64,000 bases of DNA from Joyebacterum sp964521425 (GCA_964521425.1 CAZFRO010000011.1:1-64000); one strand, 5' to 3'. Positions 26,012 through 35,486 are shown, numbered from the stretch's first letter. Notes: generated by a model not told the origin, from the letters alone. Made by a program: numbers and translations.

Positions 26012-29000
26012 ATGCGATCCGCACTCCTTGTCACGTTGCTTATCTTCGCGACAACCTTGGCTTCGGCCCCGGCTCTAGCCGGGCCCGTCGCGCACACCGA
26101 ACTGACCGCTGACGACATTGTGTTGGGACAGACGAGGGGATTCGAGACCCTGAGCTTCACCGGCGGAAGGCGGCTGGCGGGTGAGGGGGAACCGGACATC
26201 CCGGCTCGTATCATCCACTTCGTGATTCCGGATGGGATGACCGTGGGAGATCTCGTGATCACTGAGGGCGATGAGATCGTTCTCAATGGCACGCATGCGA
26301 TCCATCCAGTCCAGACCGATGTTCCGATCGGCGAGAGCGCGCCGTGGGTCGAGCCCGACGAACGCATCTACGGGAGTGATCTCTCCTATCCTCCGAAGCG
26401 AGCCGTCTACCTCGGGGATGGATTCCTCGGCGGGTATCGCATCGCTACCGTCGCACTCTATCCTGTGCAGCTGAGGCCGCTGTCAGGACAGCTCGTGCTG
26501 GCGCCCGAGCTGACCGTCGAACTTAGTCTGGAGCCGTCCGATAGAAGAGCGGCGGCCCGAGAGAGAATCACCGCCACTTCCGACAGGCTCTATCGTCGTC
26601 TCATCGAGACCATCGTAGACAATCCTGATGAGGTGACTGTCCTCAGGAATGTGGGGACCAACGTGATCACCGGTCCGCTGAGTGGAGGGTTTGCGCCTCG
26701 GTACTCACCGTCACTCGAGGGTAGCCCCGTCGAGTACGTCATCGTCACCACGGACGAACACGCGCCGTATTTCCAGGAACTCGCTGACTGGAAGACGCAG
26801 AAGGGTGTGCCGGCCGTTGTTCGAACCGTGTCATGGATCAATGCGAATTACCCCGGGGGGTGCGACACCGCTGAGCGCATACGGTTCTTCCTCCAGGATG
26901 CATACGCTCTGTGGGGGACGACATATGTGCTGCTCGGAGGAGACACGGAGTTCGTTCCCGTGCGGTACGGAAGAACGGCCTACTACGGTGGTGAGAGTAT
27001 CCCAACCGACCTCTACTACTCGGACCTGGACGGTAACTGGAACGCCGACGGAGATGCTCTGTTCGGTGAGGGCTACAGAACCGAAGAAGAACCGGGCGAT
27101 GGTGTTGATCTCTATCCGGACGTTTTCGTCGGCCGCGCTCCGGTGAGCAATGTCGTAGACGTAGAGGCGTTCCTCGACAAGTGCGAAGCGTACAGGGAGA
27201 GTCCCGTACCGCACTTCGTCGATCGTAACCTGTACTTGGGAGAGGTGCTCTTTCCATACGACTGGGAGAGTGGACCGTACAGCCTTGATGGCGCAGCCGA
27301 CATCGTCGAGCCCGGGTTGCCGTCCGTCCCCGGTCAGATCTCCAATGTCGCACTGTACGCGAACTGGTCTTCGTTTCCAGAATCCTATCCTATCAGCGCC
27401 GCGGCGGCTGCGGAATCGCTGGAACAGGGGTACAACCTAAATGTCCACGTCGGCCACGGGAACAAGGACATCATGAGGGTAGGTGTTAACAACTACATCA
27501 CGATGTCCGGCATGTCGGGTCTCACGAACGGCATCGACAAGGCTGGGTTCCTCTGGCTGCTCGACTGTACATCCTCGGCCATCGACTTCGATTGCATAGC
27601 GGAGCGCGCCATCATCAATCCTACTGGTGGGGGCTTCGCCACACTGGGGCCGACCCGGTATGCTTTCCCCACGACGTGCCGCGACTACTACTGGGACTGG
27701 TTGGACCTTCTGTATGTCTCCGGATGCCAGGAGATCGGACCTCTCTTGGGGATGACGACCACGCTTCACGCGAGCTTCGCGGAATCAGGTCGCGACAACA
27801 CCGACAGGTGGACGCAGTTTTCCATGCTTCTGCTGGGTGACCCCGAGATAGCCATGAGAACAGTGCGTCCGAGGAACCTCTCGGTGGCCTTCTCTGGCGC
27901 CATGCAGGTTGGGGAAGATGGGATGACGTTCAACGTGACCGACCCCGGTCTCGTGGAGGGCGCGAAGGTCTGTGTCTCCTCTTCGTCCGGGGATGTCTAC
28001 GCCTACGGAACAACGGATGGCGTGGGTGAGGTCCACATTGATTTCACCCCGACTGTGACCGGCGTGCTCCAGGTCACCGTCACGTGCCCCAACTACTACG
28101 TCTTCGAATCAGAGATCAATGTGGTCATCGCGGCCGGAGCCTACGTACATCTCGCGGACGTGACCGTGGACGATGACGACATCGGAGGAAGCTCCGGGAA
28201 CGAGAACGACAGGCCGGAGCCGGACGAGACCCTGGAACTTGACATCAGCGTCCGGAACGGCGGAATCGCAACGGCTTCCGCGGTCTCAGCCTTCATCTCA
28301 TCAATCGATCCGTACATTGTGATCGAGGCGGACTCGGTGTTCGTCGGTGATGTGGAACCCGGTGTGACTGCAGAGTTCCCCGCCGCCTTCCGGATCTTTG
28401 TCACATCCGACTGTCCGAACAACCACGACGCGGAGTTGACCCTGGACTTCTCGGAGGCAGGGAGAGCCACGTGGCAGGAGGAGTTCGAGGTTCGCGTCTA
28501 TGCACCGGAGCTCGTTCACCTCTACACGCAGCTCGATGATTCAGTCGGTGGTGATGGAGACGGCATCCCCGAGTTGGGGGAGACCGTGACTCTCCTCCTC
28601 GACGTCTGGAATGAAGGCAACGGAGACGCGGACGGGATCACCGGCGTGCTCAGCTACTCCGAGCCGGCCTGGGTCGGTTTCACGGACAGCACCGACGTCT
28701 GGGGAGATATCTCAGCCGGTACGGCTGCTCCCGGCCTCGATGGTATTGAATTCGAGATCCTCGGCCATCTCTCCGAGTACTTCGAGCTTCTGCTTGCCGA
28801 CGAGTATGGCAAGACATGGACACAGCGCCTTGATATCCACAGGCCTGATCCGCCAGACACGATCTTTGGCGATGTCGTGGGCACGACCATCAGTCTCAGC
28901 TGGGAGCAGAACATCGAGCCCGATCTCAGAGGATACGATGTGTGGAGGAGCCAGAACCAGTCCGGCCCCTACGACGTAGCCAACACGGCGATCGTCGAGG

Positions 29001-30745
29001 GCATGTCGTATTTCGCTGATAGTGGATTGGATGAGAACACGCGCTACTACTACTATGTTGTCGCTGTGGACTCATCAGGGAACGTGAGCACCGCTTCCCC
29101 CGTGCTCAGTATCAGCACCAATCCGCCAAGTCTGTCGGGATGGCCGCTTGCCACGTCGGGGGGCATGTACTCGAGTGTGGCAGTCGCCGATCTCGACGGC
29201 GACGGTTCGAAGGAGATACTGGTCGCCTCCGAGCAGCTCTATGCGTGGCACGCGGACGGCACGGAGGTCCGGGATGGAGACGGCGATCCAAGGACAGGCG
29301 GCATCTTCGCAATCGATGGTCAGGGCGGATACCGCTGCACGCCCGCAGTCGGCGAGGTGGACGGCGACAGCGGTGTGGAGATCGTCGCGGCAGCCTGGGC
29401 CGACGTGGGGAGTGGCGATCCTGAGCACGAGGTGTTCGTGTGGAACGGGGAAGACGGCAGCGTGGTCTCGGGGTGGCCGGTTACGACCGGGAGGTTCTGC
29501 TGGGCCAGTCCGGCCCTCGCCGATCTCGACCACGATGGGCGAAGCGAGATCATAATCCCCTGCGCTGACGGCAAGCTCTACTGCTGGAGCTACAACGGAT
29601 CTGAGTTCATAGACGGAGATAGCGACCCGCTCACAGTCGGCGTTTTCGCCGATCTTGGGAATCCCTATATCTACGCTTCCCCCGTGATCGCGGACATAGA
29701 CGGTGACGGGGAACTGGAGATACTGCAGCCGGCCGCTACAGAGAGCGTCTACTGTTTCAATGCGGATGGCTCCAGAGTGCCGGGTTGGCCGATATCAATT
29801 GGGCTCAAGGCATACAGCTCACCGGCTGTCGGAGACGTTGATGGGGATGGCGATCTGGAGATCGCGATCGCCTCCCACACGTGGGATGTCTCGCTGTTCG
29901 ATCATGAGGGGATCCCGCTCGCCGGATGGCCGAAGTCGATGGCGAACAATGGAGATTTCCCACCCTCACCTGTTCTTGCGGACCTGACCGGAGACGGATT
30001 CCTCGAACTGGTTCAGGTGGGCTCTGACGGCGAGATTATGATATGGGACTACCAGGGCAGCGCGATGAGCGGATGGCCGCAGTTGCTGGGCGGGAACGTG
30101 AAATCGAGTCCGGCGATCGCCAATGTCGATGCCGATCCGGATCTCGAGCTGATCGTAGGCAGTGATTCTGGAAAGCTGTTTGCCTTCGATCTTGATGGCT
30201 CGGTTCTGGACGGCTGGCCGATCCAGACGGGCGCCTACATCTACGGGTCTCCGACCGTGGACGATGTCGACGGAGACGGTGATGTCGAGGTCGTGGTTGG
30301 CGGAATGGACACCAAGGTGTATGTCTGGGACTGTGAGGGCGCTTACGACGGTGGCGCCAGTGTAGAGTGGGGGTGTTTCCTTCACGATCTGTGGCGGACG
30401 CAGCTCTATGGTTTTGAGATTCCTGTCGGGGTCAGCAACGATGATGTCGTAGATCTCGGTGGACGACTTCTGGAACAGAACGTCCCGAATCCATTCAACC
30501 CGCTTACGACGATCGAGTTCATTGTGCCGACCACTGAGGGCAGCGCGCCCGTGACTCTCTCCATCTATACGGTTGGGGGAGCGGTTGTCCGCACGCTTCT
30601 GGATTCGCACGTGGAGCCCGGACGGCACGCGGCAGTCTGGGACGGCCGTGATGGACACGGCAGGCCGGTCGCATCGGGTGTCTACTTCTACAGGATTGCC
30701 GTCGGCGACAGGAGCGAGTCGAAGAAGATGCTGCTCATCAAGTAG
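26012..30745 (+). CDS. Very large secreted gingipain-type (C25) cysteine protease with beta-propeller-like repeats and FlgD-like tail
   Basis: The 1577-residue protein starts at the ATG at 26012 after GGGGGAA, with a signal peptide (MRSALLVTLLIFATTLASAPALA). A propeptide runs to about residue 225. The C25 domain follows, with PVEYVIVTTDEHAPYF and LLGGDTEFVPVRYG. The catalytic pair is likely His482 (in HVGHGN) and Cys519 (in LLDCTSS), in the family order. Then come two CARDB-like domains with the DGDGIPELGE type motif, a fibronectin type III domain, about seven FG-GAP/VCBS-like repeats (VADLDGDGSKEIL, IADIDGDGELEIL, VGDVDGDGDLEIA) that probably form a calcium-binding propeller, and the FlgD-type C-terminal domain (NVPNPFNP, GVYFYRI). 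It is likely a surface or secreted protease. Confidence 0.88.
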   Translation: MRSALLVTLLIFATTLASAPALAGPVAHTELTADDIVLGQTRGFETLSFTGGRRLAGEGEPDIPARIIHFVIPDGMTVGDLVITEGDEIVLNGTHAIHPVQTDVPIGESAPWVEPDERIYGSDLSYPPKRAVYLGDGFLGGYRIATVALYPVQLRPLSGQLVLAPELTVELSLEPSDRRAAARERITATSDRLYRRLIETIVDNPDEVTVLRNVGTNVITGPLSGGFAPRYSPSLEGSPVEYVIVTTDEHAPYFQELADWKTQKGVPAVVRTVSWINANYPGGCDTAERIRFFLQDAYALWGTTYVLLGGDTEFVPVRYGRTAYYGGESIPTDLYYSDLDGNWNADGDALFGEGYRTEEEPGDGVDLYPDVFVGRAPVSNVVDVEAFLDKCEAYRESPVPHFVDRNLYLGEVLFPYDWESGPYSLDGAADIVEPGLPSVPGQISNVALYANWSSFPESYPISAAAAAESLEQGYNLNVHVGHGNKDIMRVGVNNYITMSGMSGLTNGIDKAGFLWLLDCTSSAIDFDCIAERAIINPTGGGFATLGPTRYAFPTTCRDYYWDWLDLLYVSGCQEIGPLLGMTTTLHASFAESGRDNTDRWTQFSMLLLGDPEIAMRTVRPRNLSVAFSGAMQVGEDGMTFNVTDPGLVEGAKVCVSSSSGDVYAYGTTDGVGEVHIDFTPTVTGVLQVTVTCPNYYVFESEINVVIAAGAYVHLADVTVDDDDIGGSSGNENDRPEPDETLELDISVRNGGIATASAVSAFISSIDPYIVIEADSVFVGDVEPGVTAEFPAAFRIFVTSDCPNNHDAELTLDFSEAGRATWQEEFEVRVYAPELVHLYTQLDDSVGGDGDGIPELGETVTLLLDVWNEGNGDADGITGVLSYSEPAWVGFTDSTDVWGDISAGTAAPGLDGIEFEILGHLSEYFELLLADEYGKTWTQRLDIHRPDPPDTIFGDVVGTTISLSWEQNIEPDLRGYDVWRSQNQSGPYDVANTAIVEGMSYFADSGLDENTRYYYYVVAVDSSGNVSTASPVLSISTNPPSLSGWPLATSGGMYSSVAVADLDGDGSKEILVASEQLYAWHADGTEVRDGDGDPRTGGIFAIDGQGGYRCTPAVGEVDGDSGVEIVAAAWADVGSGDPEHEVFVWNGEDGSVVSGWPVTTGRFCWASPALADLDHDGRSEIIIPCADGKLYCWSYNGSEFIDGDSDPLTVGVFADLGNPYIYASPVIADIDGDGELEILQPAATESVYCFNADGSRVPGWPISIGLKAYSSPAVGDVDGDGDLEIAIASHTWDVSLFDHEGIPLAGWPKSMANNGDFPPSPVLADLTGDGFLELVQVGSDGEIMIWDYQGSAMSGWPQLLGGNVKSSPAIANVDADPDLELIVGSDSGKLFAFDLDGSVLDGWPIQTGAYIYGSPTVDDVDGDGDVEVVVGGMDTKVYVWDCEGAYDGGASVEWGCFLHDLWRTQLYGFEIPVGVSNDDVVDLGGRLLEQNVPNPFNPLTTIEFIVPTTEGSAPVTLSIYTVGGAVVRTLLDSHVEPGRHAAVWDGRDGHGRPVASGVYFYRIAVGDRSESKKMLLIK

Positions 30746-30777
30746 CGCGGCGATGCGTCGTGTTCGAAAGAGATGAA

Positions 30778-30795
30778 GATCGCCGGCCGGCGATC
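30778..30795. repeat. 18-base perfect palindrome
   Basis: GATCGCCGGCCGGCGATC lies 33 bases after the C25 stop and 22 bases before the terminator hairpin. As RNA it would form only a stem with no loop, so a protein-binding site or part of a compound terminator is possible. The role is unknown. Confidence 0.45.
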
Positions 30796-30816
30796 GCGTT
30801 CGGATCGATCTAAATA

Positions 30817-30847
30817 GAAGCGCCCGGGAAATAAGCCCGGGCGCTTC
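30817..30847 (+). terminator. Terminator hairpin after the C25 protease
   Basis: GAAGCGCCCGGG and CCCGGGCGCTTC form a perfect 12-base stem around AAATAAG, 71 bases after the stop. The U-tract that follows is weak (GTCGTGTCC), like the other stems in this window. Confidence 0.7.
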
Positions 30848-30964
30848 GTCGTGTCCAGCCGGATCCACAGCGTGAGTCAGCGTGGGATGCGGTCGAGTCA
30901 TCCCACCGATCTCAGCAGCGCGCGAGAATCTACAAACAGCCTATAGCATGGGCGTCTTTTTCAC

Positions 30965-30994
30965 TTGACAGCGTCAGGGGCGGACGGCTAGTAT
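30965..30994 (+). promoter_or_regulatory. Promoter of the dcw operon
   Basis: TTGACA (30965-30970) and TAGTAT (30989-30994) are 18 bases apart, with the expected transcript start near 31001, about 50 bases before mraZ. The MraZ boxes lie directly downstream, where a bound repressor would block the start. Confidence 0.75.
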
Positions 30995-31002
30995 CCCGCG
31001 AG

Positions 31003-31027
31003 TGGGCTGAAGTGGGATGAAGTGGGC
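31003..31027 (+). promoter_or_regulatory. MraZ operator: three TGGGN boxes
   Basis: TGGGC (31003), TGGGA (31013) and TGGGC (31023) are repeated with five-base spacers, so the period is exactly ten bases. Direct TGGGN repeats with five-base spacers upstream of mraZ are the established MraZ binding site. The spacers themselves are also identical (TGAAG). Confidence 0.85.
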
Positions 31028-31050
31028 CGGATCTTGCTCTGGATGTCCAT

Positions 31051-31515
31051 ATGACCTCTTTTCTGGGTAGATACATACACACGCTCGACGCGAAGGGTCG
31101 CCTCTCGATCCCCTCGAAGTTCAGGAAGGCTACGGGGGAGATCTTCGTCCTCACGCTTGGACTCGATGGGTGTCTCTTCTTCTATCCCCGCGATGAGTGG
31201 CAGCGCGTTGAGAGTGATCTGCGCGGACTCTCCTTCACCTCCCGCAAATCGAGATTCTTCAAGCGGGAGATCGCGTCGCGAGCGTGCGAAGTCAGTGTGG
31301 ACAGTCATGGGCGCATTGTCATCCCGCAGGAACTCAGGGAGCTTGTTGGACTGGAGAAGGACGTGCTCGTGATCGGTGCGATAGAGCGCGTTGAGTTCTG
31401 GGATCCCAAGCGACACCAGAAGTACAAGGAGGAGTTCGGTCTCTCATACGAGGAGGTCGCCGAGACCCTCTGGGAGAACCCGGGTGACCTGACCGGCAAC
31501 GGGGGGGAGGGGTAA
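31051..31515 (+). CDS. mraZ: Transcriptional regulator MraZ
   Basis: The 154-residue protein has the two AbrB-like half-domains of MraZ. The first has the DxxxR-type motif in LDAKGRLSIPSKFR, the second in VDSHGRIVIPQELR. MraZ forms a ring-shaped oligomer that binds TGGGN repeats and represses its own dcw operon; three such boxes lie 24-48 bases upstream. It is the first gene of the cluster and the STAS gene follows three bases after its stop. Confidence 0.97.
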   Translation: MTSFLGRYIHTLDAKGRLSIPSKFRKATGEIFVLTLGLDGCLFFYPRDEWQRVESDLRGLSFTSRKSRFFKREIASRACEVSVDSHGRIVIPQELRELVGLEKDVLVIGAIERVEFWDPKRHQKYKEEFGLSYEEVAETLWENPGDLTGNGGEG

Positions 31516-31518
31516 GAC

Positions 31519-31881
31519 ATGACCATCCTCCCGAGGGAGACGGAGAGGGCGACCGTACTCCACATGGCCGGGTCCATTGGAGGAGCGCGCGACCTCGGCC
31601 GGCTGCATCGACACCTTGCCGGCCTTCTGGCCTTGCGTAAGACGCGAATCGTCCTCGATTTCTCCGACGTGGATCACGTGGACTACCAGGACGCGGGAGA
31701 ACTCGCTAAGGAGTTCGAATTCGTCCATTCGTACCGAGGTGAATTGATGGTAGCCGGTCTGAGCCCATACGTGAGGAACATCTTGCTCCTCGCAGGACTC
31801 CACGGCTTCCTCGAGATGAGCACATACGGCGCGAACACATACATGGGGCCGGCATCTACCCACGATCTTCGAGCGAGCTGA
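31519..31881 (+). CDS. STAS-domain protein inserted between mraZ and rsmH
   Basis: The 120-residue protein resembles anti-sigma-factor antagonists: LALRKTRIVLDFSDVDHVDYQDAG followed by the helix ELAKEFEFVHSYRGELMVAGLSPYVRNILLLAGL. In classic SpoIIAA/RsbV members a phosphorylated Ser stands in the DSxGL motif after the central strand; here the sequence is VDYQDAGEL, so no Ser or Thr is available at that place. It starts three bases after mraZ and precedes rsmH, so it is co-transcribed with cell-division genes. STAS genes are not a usual part of the dcw cluster. It may act by binding alone rather than by phosphorylation. Confidence 0.75.
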   Translation: MTILPRETERATVLHMAGSIGGARDLGRLHRHLAGLLALRKTRIVLDFSDVDHVDYQDAGELAKEFEFVHSYRGELMVAGLSPYVRNILLLAGLHGFLEMSTYGANTYMGPASTHDLRAS

Positions 31882-31951
31882 CCGTACTCGCCCGTCCCGT
31901 TCTCGCCGTTTGCAGCAAAACGCCGCGTATCTGAAACAAAGCGAAGTGAGA

Positions 31952-32887
31952 ATGCAGGCTCTGCATCTGCCAGTGATGGTTGCCGAGGTCATCGACTACC
32001 TCGTAACCCGCACGGATGGTCAGTATATCGACTGCACCCTGGGTGGTGGGGGGCACGCGAGTCGGATTCTCAATAATGCTCCAGCCGGCCGGCTCCTTGG
32101 TCTGGACCTGGACAGCACGGCATGCGACGAGGCCGAGAAGGTGCTCAAGCCGTTCGGAGAGAGAGTGGAGATCGCAGAAGGTAATTTCGCAGATCTGTCC
32201 GTACTCGCCGGCGAGCGGGGATTCGCCGGAGTGGACGGCATTCTCTTTGATCTTGGGTTCTCCTCCATGCAGCTCGACGATGCGGAGCGCGGATTCAGCT
32301 ACAGCTTTGACGGACCGATCGATATGCGCCTGGGCAGAGACCACGGCATGAGCGCCTTGGGGCTCATCGCGAAGAGCGATGAGCGGTCGCTGTCTCAGAT
32401 TCTCTACAGGTTTGGAGAGGAACATCGTGCTCGTCCCATCGCACGGGCCATCATCGAGGCTAGAGACGCGGGGCGATGCCAGACAACGGCGGAACTGGCA
32501 AACGCTGTGGTGAGCACTAAGCCCCGGAACCGGAACAAGACCCTGGCCCGTGTGTTTCAGGCGCTCAGAATTGCTGTCAACTCTGAACTCGACAACCTGC
32601 GCTCTGGCCTGGCACAGGCGGAATCACTCCTGCGCACGGGTGGAAGGGTCGTCGTTATCTCGTATCACTCGCTAGAAGATCGCATCGTCAAACAGCACTT
32701 CGTGAGGGCCGAGCGGCCGTGCGTCTGTCCGAGGGACCTTCCAGTCTGCGCGTGCGGGCGCAAGCCCACACTGCGCATTCTCACACGGCGCGTGGTTCGA
32801 CCGCGCGACGTCGAGATCGCAGGAAACCCGAGGGCACGGTCGGCGAAGCTCAGAGCTGCAGAGAAACTGGCTCCGCACGAGAACTGA
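31952..32887 (+). CDS. rsmH: 16S rRNA (cytosine(1402)-N(4))-methyltransferase
   Basis: The ATG at 31952 opens MQALHLPVMVAEVIDYL, the normal N-terminus of RsmH; an upstream extension to 31910 lacks family similarity. The 311-residue enzyme has the SAM-binding motif DCTLGGGGHAS, GILFDLGFSSMQLDD, the RNA-binding insertion, and the C-terminal VISYHSLEDRIVKQHF and Cys-containing segment (CVCPRDLPVCACG). It methylates C1402 in the 30S decoding centre. Its place second or third in the dcw cluster is conserved. Confidence 0.96.
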   Translation: MQALHLPVMVAEVIDYLVTRTDGQYIDCTLGGGGHASRILNNAPAGRLLGLDLDSTACDEAEKVLKPFGERVEIAEGNFADLSVLAGERGFAGVDGILFDLGFSSMQLDDAERGFSYSFDGPIDMRLGRDHGMSALGLIAKSDERSLSQILYRFGEEHRARPIARAIIEARDAGRCQTTAELANAVVSTKPRNRNKTLARVFQALRIAVNSELDNLRSGLAQAESLLRTGGRVVVISYHSLEDRIVKQHFVRAERPCVCPRDLPVCACGRKPTLRILTRRVVRPRDVEIAGNPRARSAKLRAAEKLAPHEN

Positions 32888-32977
32888 CCGGGCCGCCGGT
32901 CTGTCGGAGGCCATGAGGCGCCGGCAACCGGTCAGCCCGGGAAGACGTGGAACCAAGGCGGAGAATCAGATCCGGGG

Positions 32978-33379
32978 ATGAATGGAGGCACGAGGATCGT
33001 GAAGAAGCCTGGTCCCATCACACGACTAGTGAACAGGGTGGGTGGACCACTTCACGCGAAGGGGCTTCTGATCTGGTGCGCCGTGCTCGTGACCGGCGTC
33101 CTCTGCATCTGGCAGCAGGTCTACGCCACGAGACTCGCATCCGAGATCGATGAACTCCAGCACAGACGGGAATGCCTCAGGACGGAGATTGGGTTTCTGA
33201 GAATGGAGTGTGTGTCCCTCTCGAGCCGGGAGCGGATTCAGGAATACGCAGAGGACCGCCTCGGCATGCGTCATCCGAAGCCGGGCGAGATCATTCGCCT
33301 TGAGGATGCCATTATCAGTCGCACGATTCGGCCGGAGGACCTGGCCGCGGGGATCGACGATGCACATACCAACGGTTAG
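32978..33379 (+). CDS. ftsL: FtsL-like cell division protein
   Basis: The 133-residue protein has a short basic cytoplasmic start, one membrane segment (LLIWCAVLVTGVLCIWQ, residues about 30-48), and a leucine-rich periplasmic coiled coil (EIDELQHRRECLRTEIGFLRMEC). The following motif IQEYAEDRLGMRHPKPGEII is the typical FtsL C-terminal signature. It links FtsB and FtsQ to the FtsW-FtsI synthase. A GTG at 32999 with a GAGG upstream is an alternative start. It overlaps ftsI by 20 bases. Confidence 0.85.
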   Translation: MNGGTRIVKKPGPITRLVNRVGGPLHAKGLLIWCAVLVTGVLCIWQQVYATRLASEIDELQHRRECLRTEIGFLRMECVSLSSRERIQEYAEDRLGMRHPKPGEIIRLEDAIISRTIRPEDLAAGIDDAHTNG

Positions 33380-35477
33380 AGACACAACGACCGGGCACGT
33401 CCACCCGAAGCGATTCAGCGCGGCGCTTCTTGTGGGTTTGGGCGTGTGGGCGTTCATTCTGTTGCGCCTGATCCTGATCCAGGTCGTGCACGCGCCCCGT
33501 CTGGCCAGTCTGGCAGAGCGTCAGCAGGTTGTGGAAGTCAAGCTGGCTCCCGAGAGGGGTCAGATCTACGACAGGAACATGGTTCGCCTCACCGATAACC
33601 TCACAGTCAGTTCCATCTGTGCCTACCCCGGGGAGATCAAGTCGCCGAGGACCGTAGCACGGGGGCTGGCGAGAGCACTCGGCGGCTCCGCGGCTTCGTA
33701 CGAGGCACGCCTCAGGAAGAAGACGAGCTTCGTGTGGATTGAACGTCAGGTGGAGCCTGCGAGAGCTGAGGCTCTTGCGGCGCTCGATCTTCCGGGCATC
33801 GAGTTCCTCGCTGAAACAAAGCGGGTCTATCCGTTCGGCAGGGGCGCGTGCCATGTCATCGGATACACGGACATCGACGGGAGCGGCATCTCCGGAATGG
33901 AGAGCCGTATGGACGACCTGCTCACCGGCTCTGAGGCAACGATCTACTACTACATGGACAGCAGACACCAGCGTACGCCCGCACCGGCCAGCACTCGAAC
34001 GACTCCCGACGACGGCAAGTCGGTTGTGCTCACCATCGACATGAACCTGCAGGCGATCGCCGAGGTTGAGCTTGAACGCACAGTGTGGGAGTACGGGGCG
34101 AAGAGCGGGATCGTGGTCGTGCAGGATCCATGGACCGGAGACATTCTCGCGATGGCCAACTGGCCGTCCTTCGACTGCAACCGGCCGGATCGCTTCGCTG
34201 AGGAGAACTGGCGCAACAGAGCGGTGACCGACCAGTTCGAGCCGGGATCGACTTTCAAGGTCTTCACGGCCTGCGCCGCTCTCGCCACAGGCGCCGCCGA
34301 TCTGACATCCGTCTACTACGCATTCCAGGGGAAGGGGCGGTTCGGTAGCTTCACCATTCGGGATGTCAAGCCGCACGGCTGGATGGACTTCGAAACGGCG
34401 CTCGTGAAATCGTCTAACGTTTGCTTCGCGCAGATAGCAGGTGAAGTCGGAGAGAGTCCTCTCTATTCGTACGCGAGAGACTTCGGATTCGGCTGTCTCA
34501 CGGCCGTCAATCTCCCCGGTGAAGTGCGCGGGACACTCAGGGAACCGACCGAATGGAGCTCACGCTCCGTGCACACGATAGGCATCGGGCAGGAGGTCGC
34601 AGTAACGGCGATTCAGCTCGTCACCGCCTACTCCGCCATTGCGAACGGCGGCTTCCTCATGGAGCCGCGCATCGTGAAGTCAGTTCTCGACGACGATGGA
34701 CGGGTCGCGGAGGAGGCGAGACCGTGCGTCGTCCGGCGCGTCGTTGATCCGGAGGTCGCTGCTGCTGTGCGCGGCATCATGTTTGAGGTGACAGAGCGCG
34801 GAACCGGGATGAAGGCTTCGCCCAGTGAAGTGAGCGTGGCCGGCAAGACGGGTACCGCCCAGAAGGTTGTGCCGGGCATCCGCGGGTACGCGCCCGGGAA
34901 ATGGGTCTCATCGTTCGTCGGCTTCGCTCCGGTTGAGGAGGCGGGGATCGTCTGTCTGGTTCTGCTGGACGAGCCGAGCGGGAGAGGTCTGGGCGGGCAG
35001 GTAGCGGCTCCGGTCTTCCGTCGCATCGTTGAGCAGCTAATCAGAGGATCCGGTCACGACCTGGTGTTCGGGAGACAGCGGCTAGAGAGGCGAGCGGACG
35101 GGGATCCTCTCTACTGTGATGCCGCTCTGAACGCCGCATCGGACATGAGTGCCTCATCCGACCCCGGCTCAGAAGACCGCGGTTTCGGGATTGGCGAGAG
35201 CCTCATCACACTGGCGGTACCGCTACAGAACCTGGCCGGTGCGTCCGACAACATGACCGCCACCATCCTGCCGGCCTCTGGTGGTGTGGACGCCGGCGAT
35301 CCGGCGCGCATGCCCGAGCTTCGCGGGATGAGTGTGAGAGCCGCCCGCAGACTTGCCACGAGTTTCGGGCTTGCTGTGGCTTTCGAGGGGAACGGATTGG
35401 TTCAGACGCAGTCACCAAGACCCGGGTCGGGGATTGAGCCGGGAGACAGGGTCTTCTTGACCTGCGCTCCCGGATAG
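33360..35477 (+). CDS. ftsI: Septal peptidoglycan transpeptidase (FtsI/PBP3-type) with PASTA domain
   Basis: The start is the ATG at 33360 (MHIPTVRDTT), inside the end of ftsL; the open frame before it is unrelated. The 705-residue protein has one N-terminal membrane helix (LLVGLGVWAFILLRLILIQVV), a PBP dimerisation domain (APERGQIYDRN), and the transpeptidase domain with Ser297 in STFK, SSN and KTGTAQ from Lys496. The last 65 residues (MPELRGMSVRAARRLATSFG...) form a single PASTA domain, which is known in many FtsI-like PBPs outside Proteobacteria. It cross-links septal peptidoglycan as partner of FtsW. Confidence 0.95.
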   Translation: MHIPTVRDTTTGHVHPKRFSAALLVGLGVWAFILLRLILIQVVHAPRLASLAERQQVVEVKLAPERGQIYDRNMVRLTDNLTVSSICAYPGEIKSPRTVARGLARALGGSAASYEARLRKKTSFVWIERQVEPARAEALAALDLPGIEFLAETKRVYPFGRGACHVIGYTDIDGSGISGMESRMDDLLTGSEATIYYYMDSRHQRTPAPASTRTTPDDGKSVVLTIDMNLQAIAEVELERTVWEYGAKSGIVVVQDPWTGDILAMANWPSFDCNRPDRFAEENWRNRAVTDQFEPGSTFKVFTACAALATGAADLTSVYYAFQGKGRFGSFTIRDVKPHGWMDFETALVKSSNVCFAQIAGEVGESPLYSYARDFGFGCLTAVNLPGEVRGTLREPTEWSSRSVHTIGIGQEVAVTAIQLVTAYSAIANGGFLMEPRIVKSVLDDDGRVAEEARPCVVRRVVDPEVAAAVRGIMFEVTERGTGMKASPSEVSVAGKTGTAQKVVPGIRGYAPGKWVSSFVGFAPVEEAGIVCLVLLDEPSGRGLGGQVAAPVFRRIVEQLIRGSGHDLVFGRQRLERRADGDPLYCDAALNAASDMSASSDPGSEDRGFGIGESLITLAVPLQNLAGASDNMTATILPASGGVDAGDPARMPELRGMSVRAARRLATSFGLAVAFEGNGLVQTQSPRPGSGIEPGDRVFLTCAPG

Positions 35478-35486
35478 AGGGCATCT

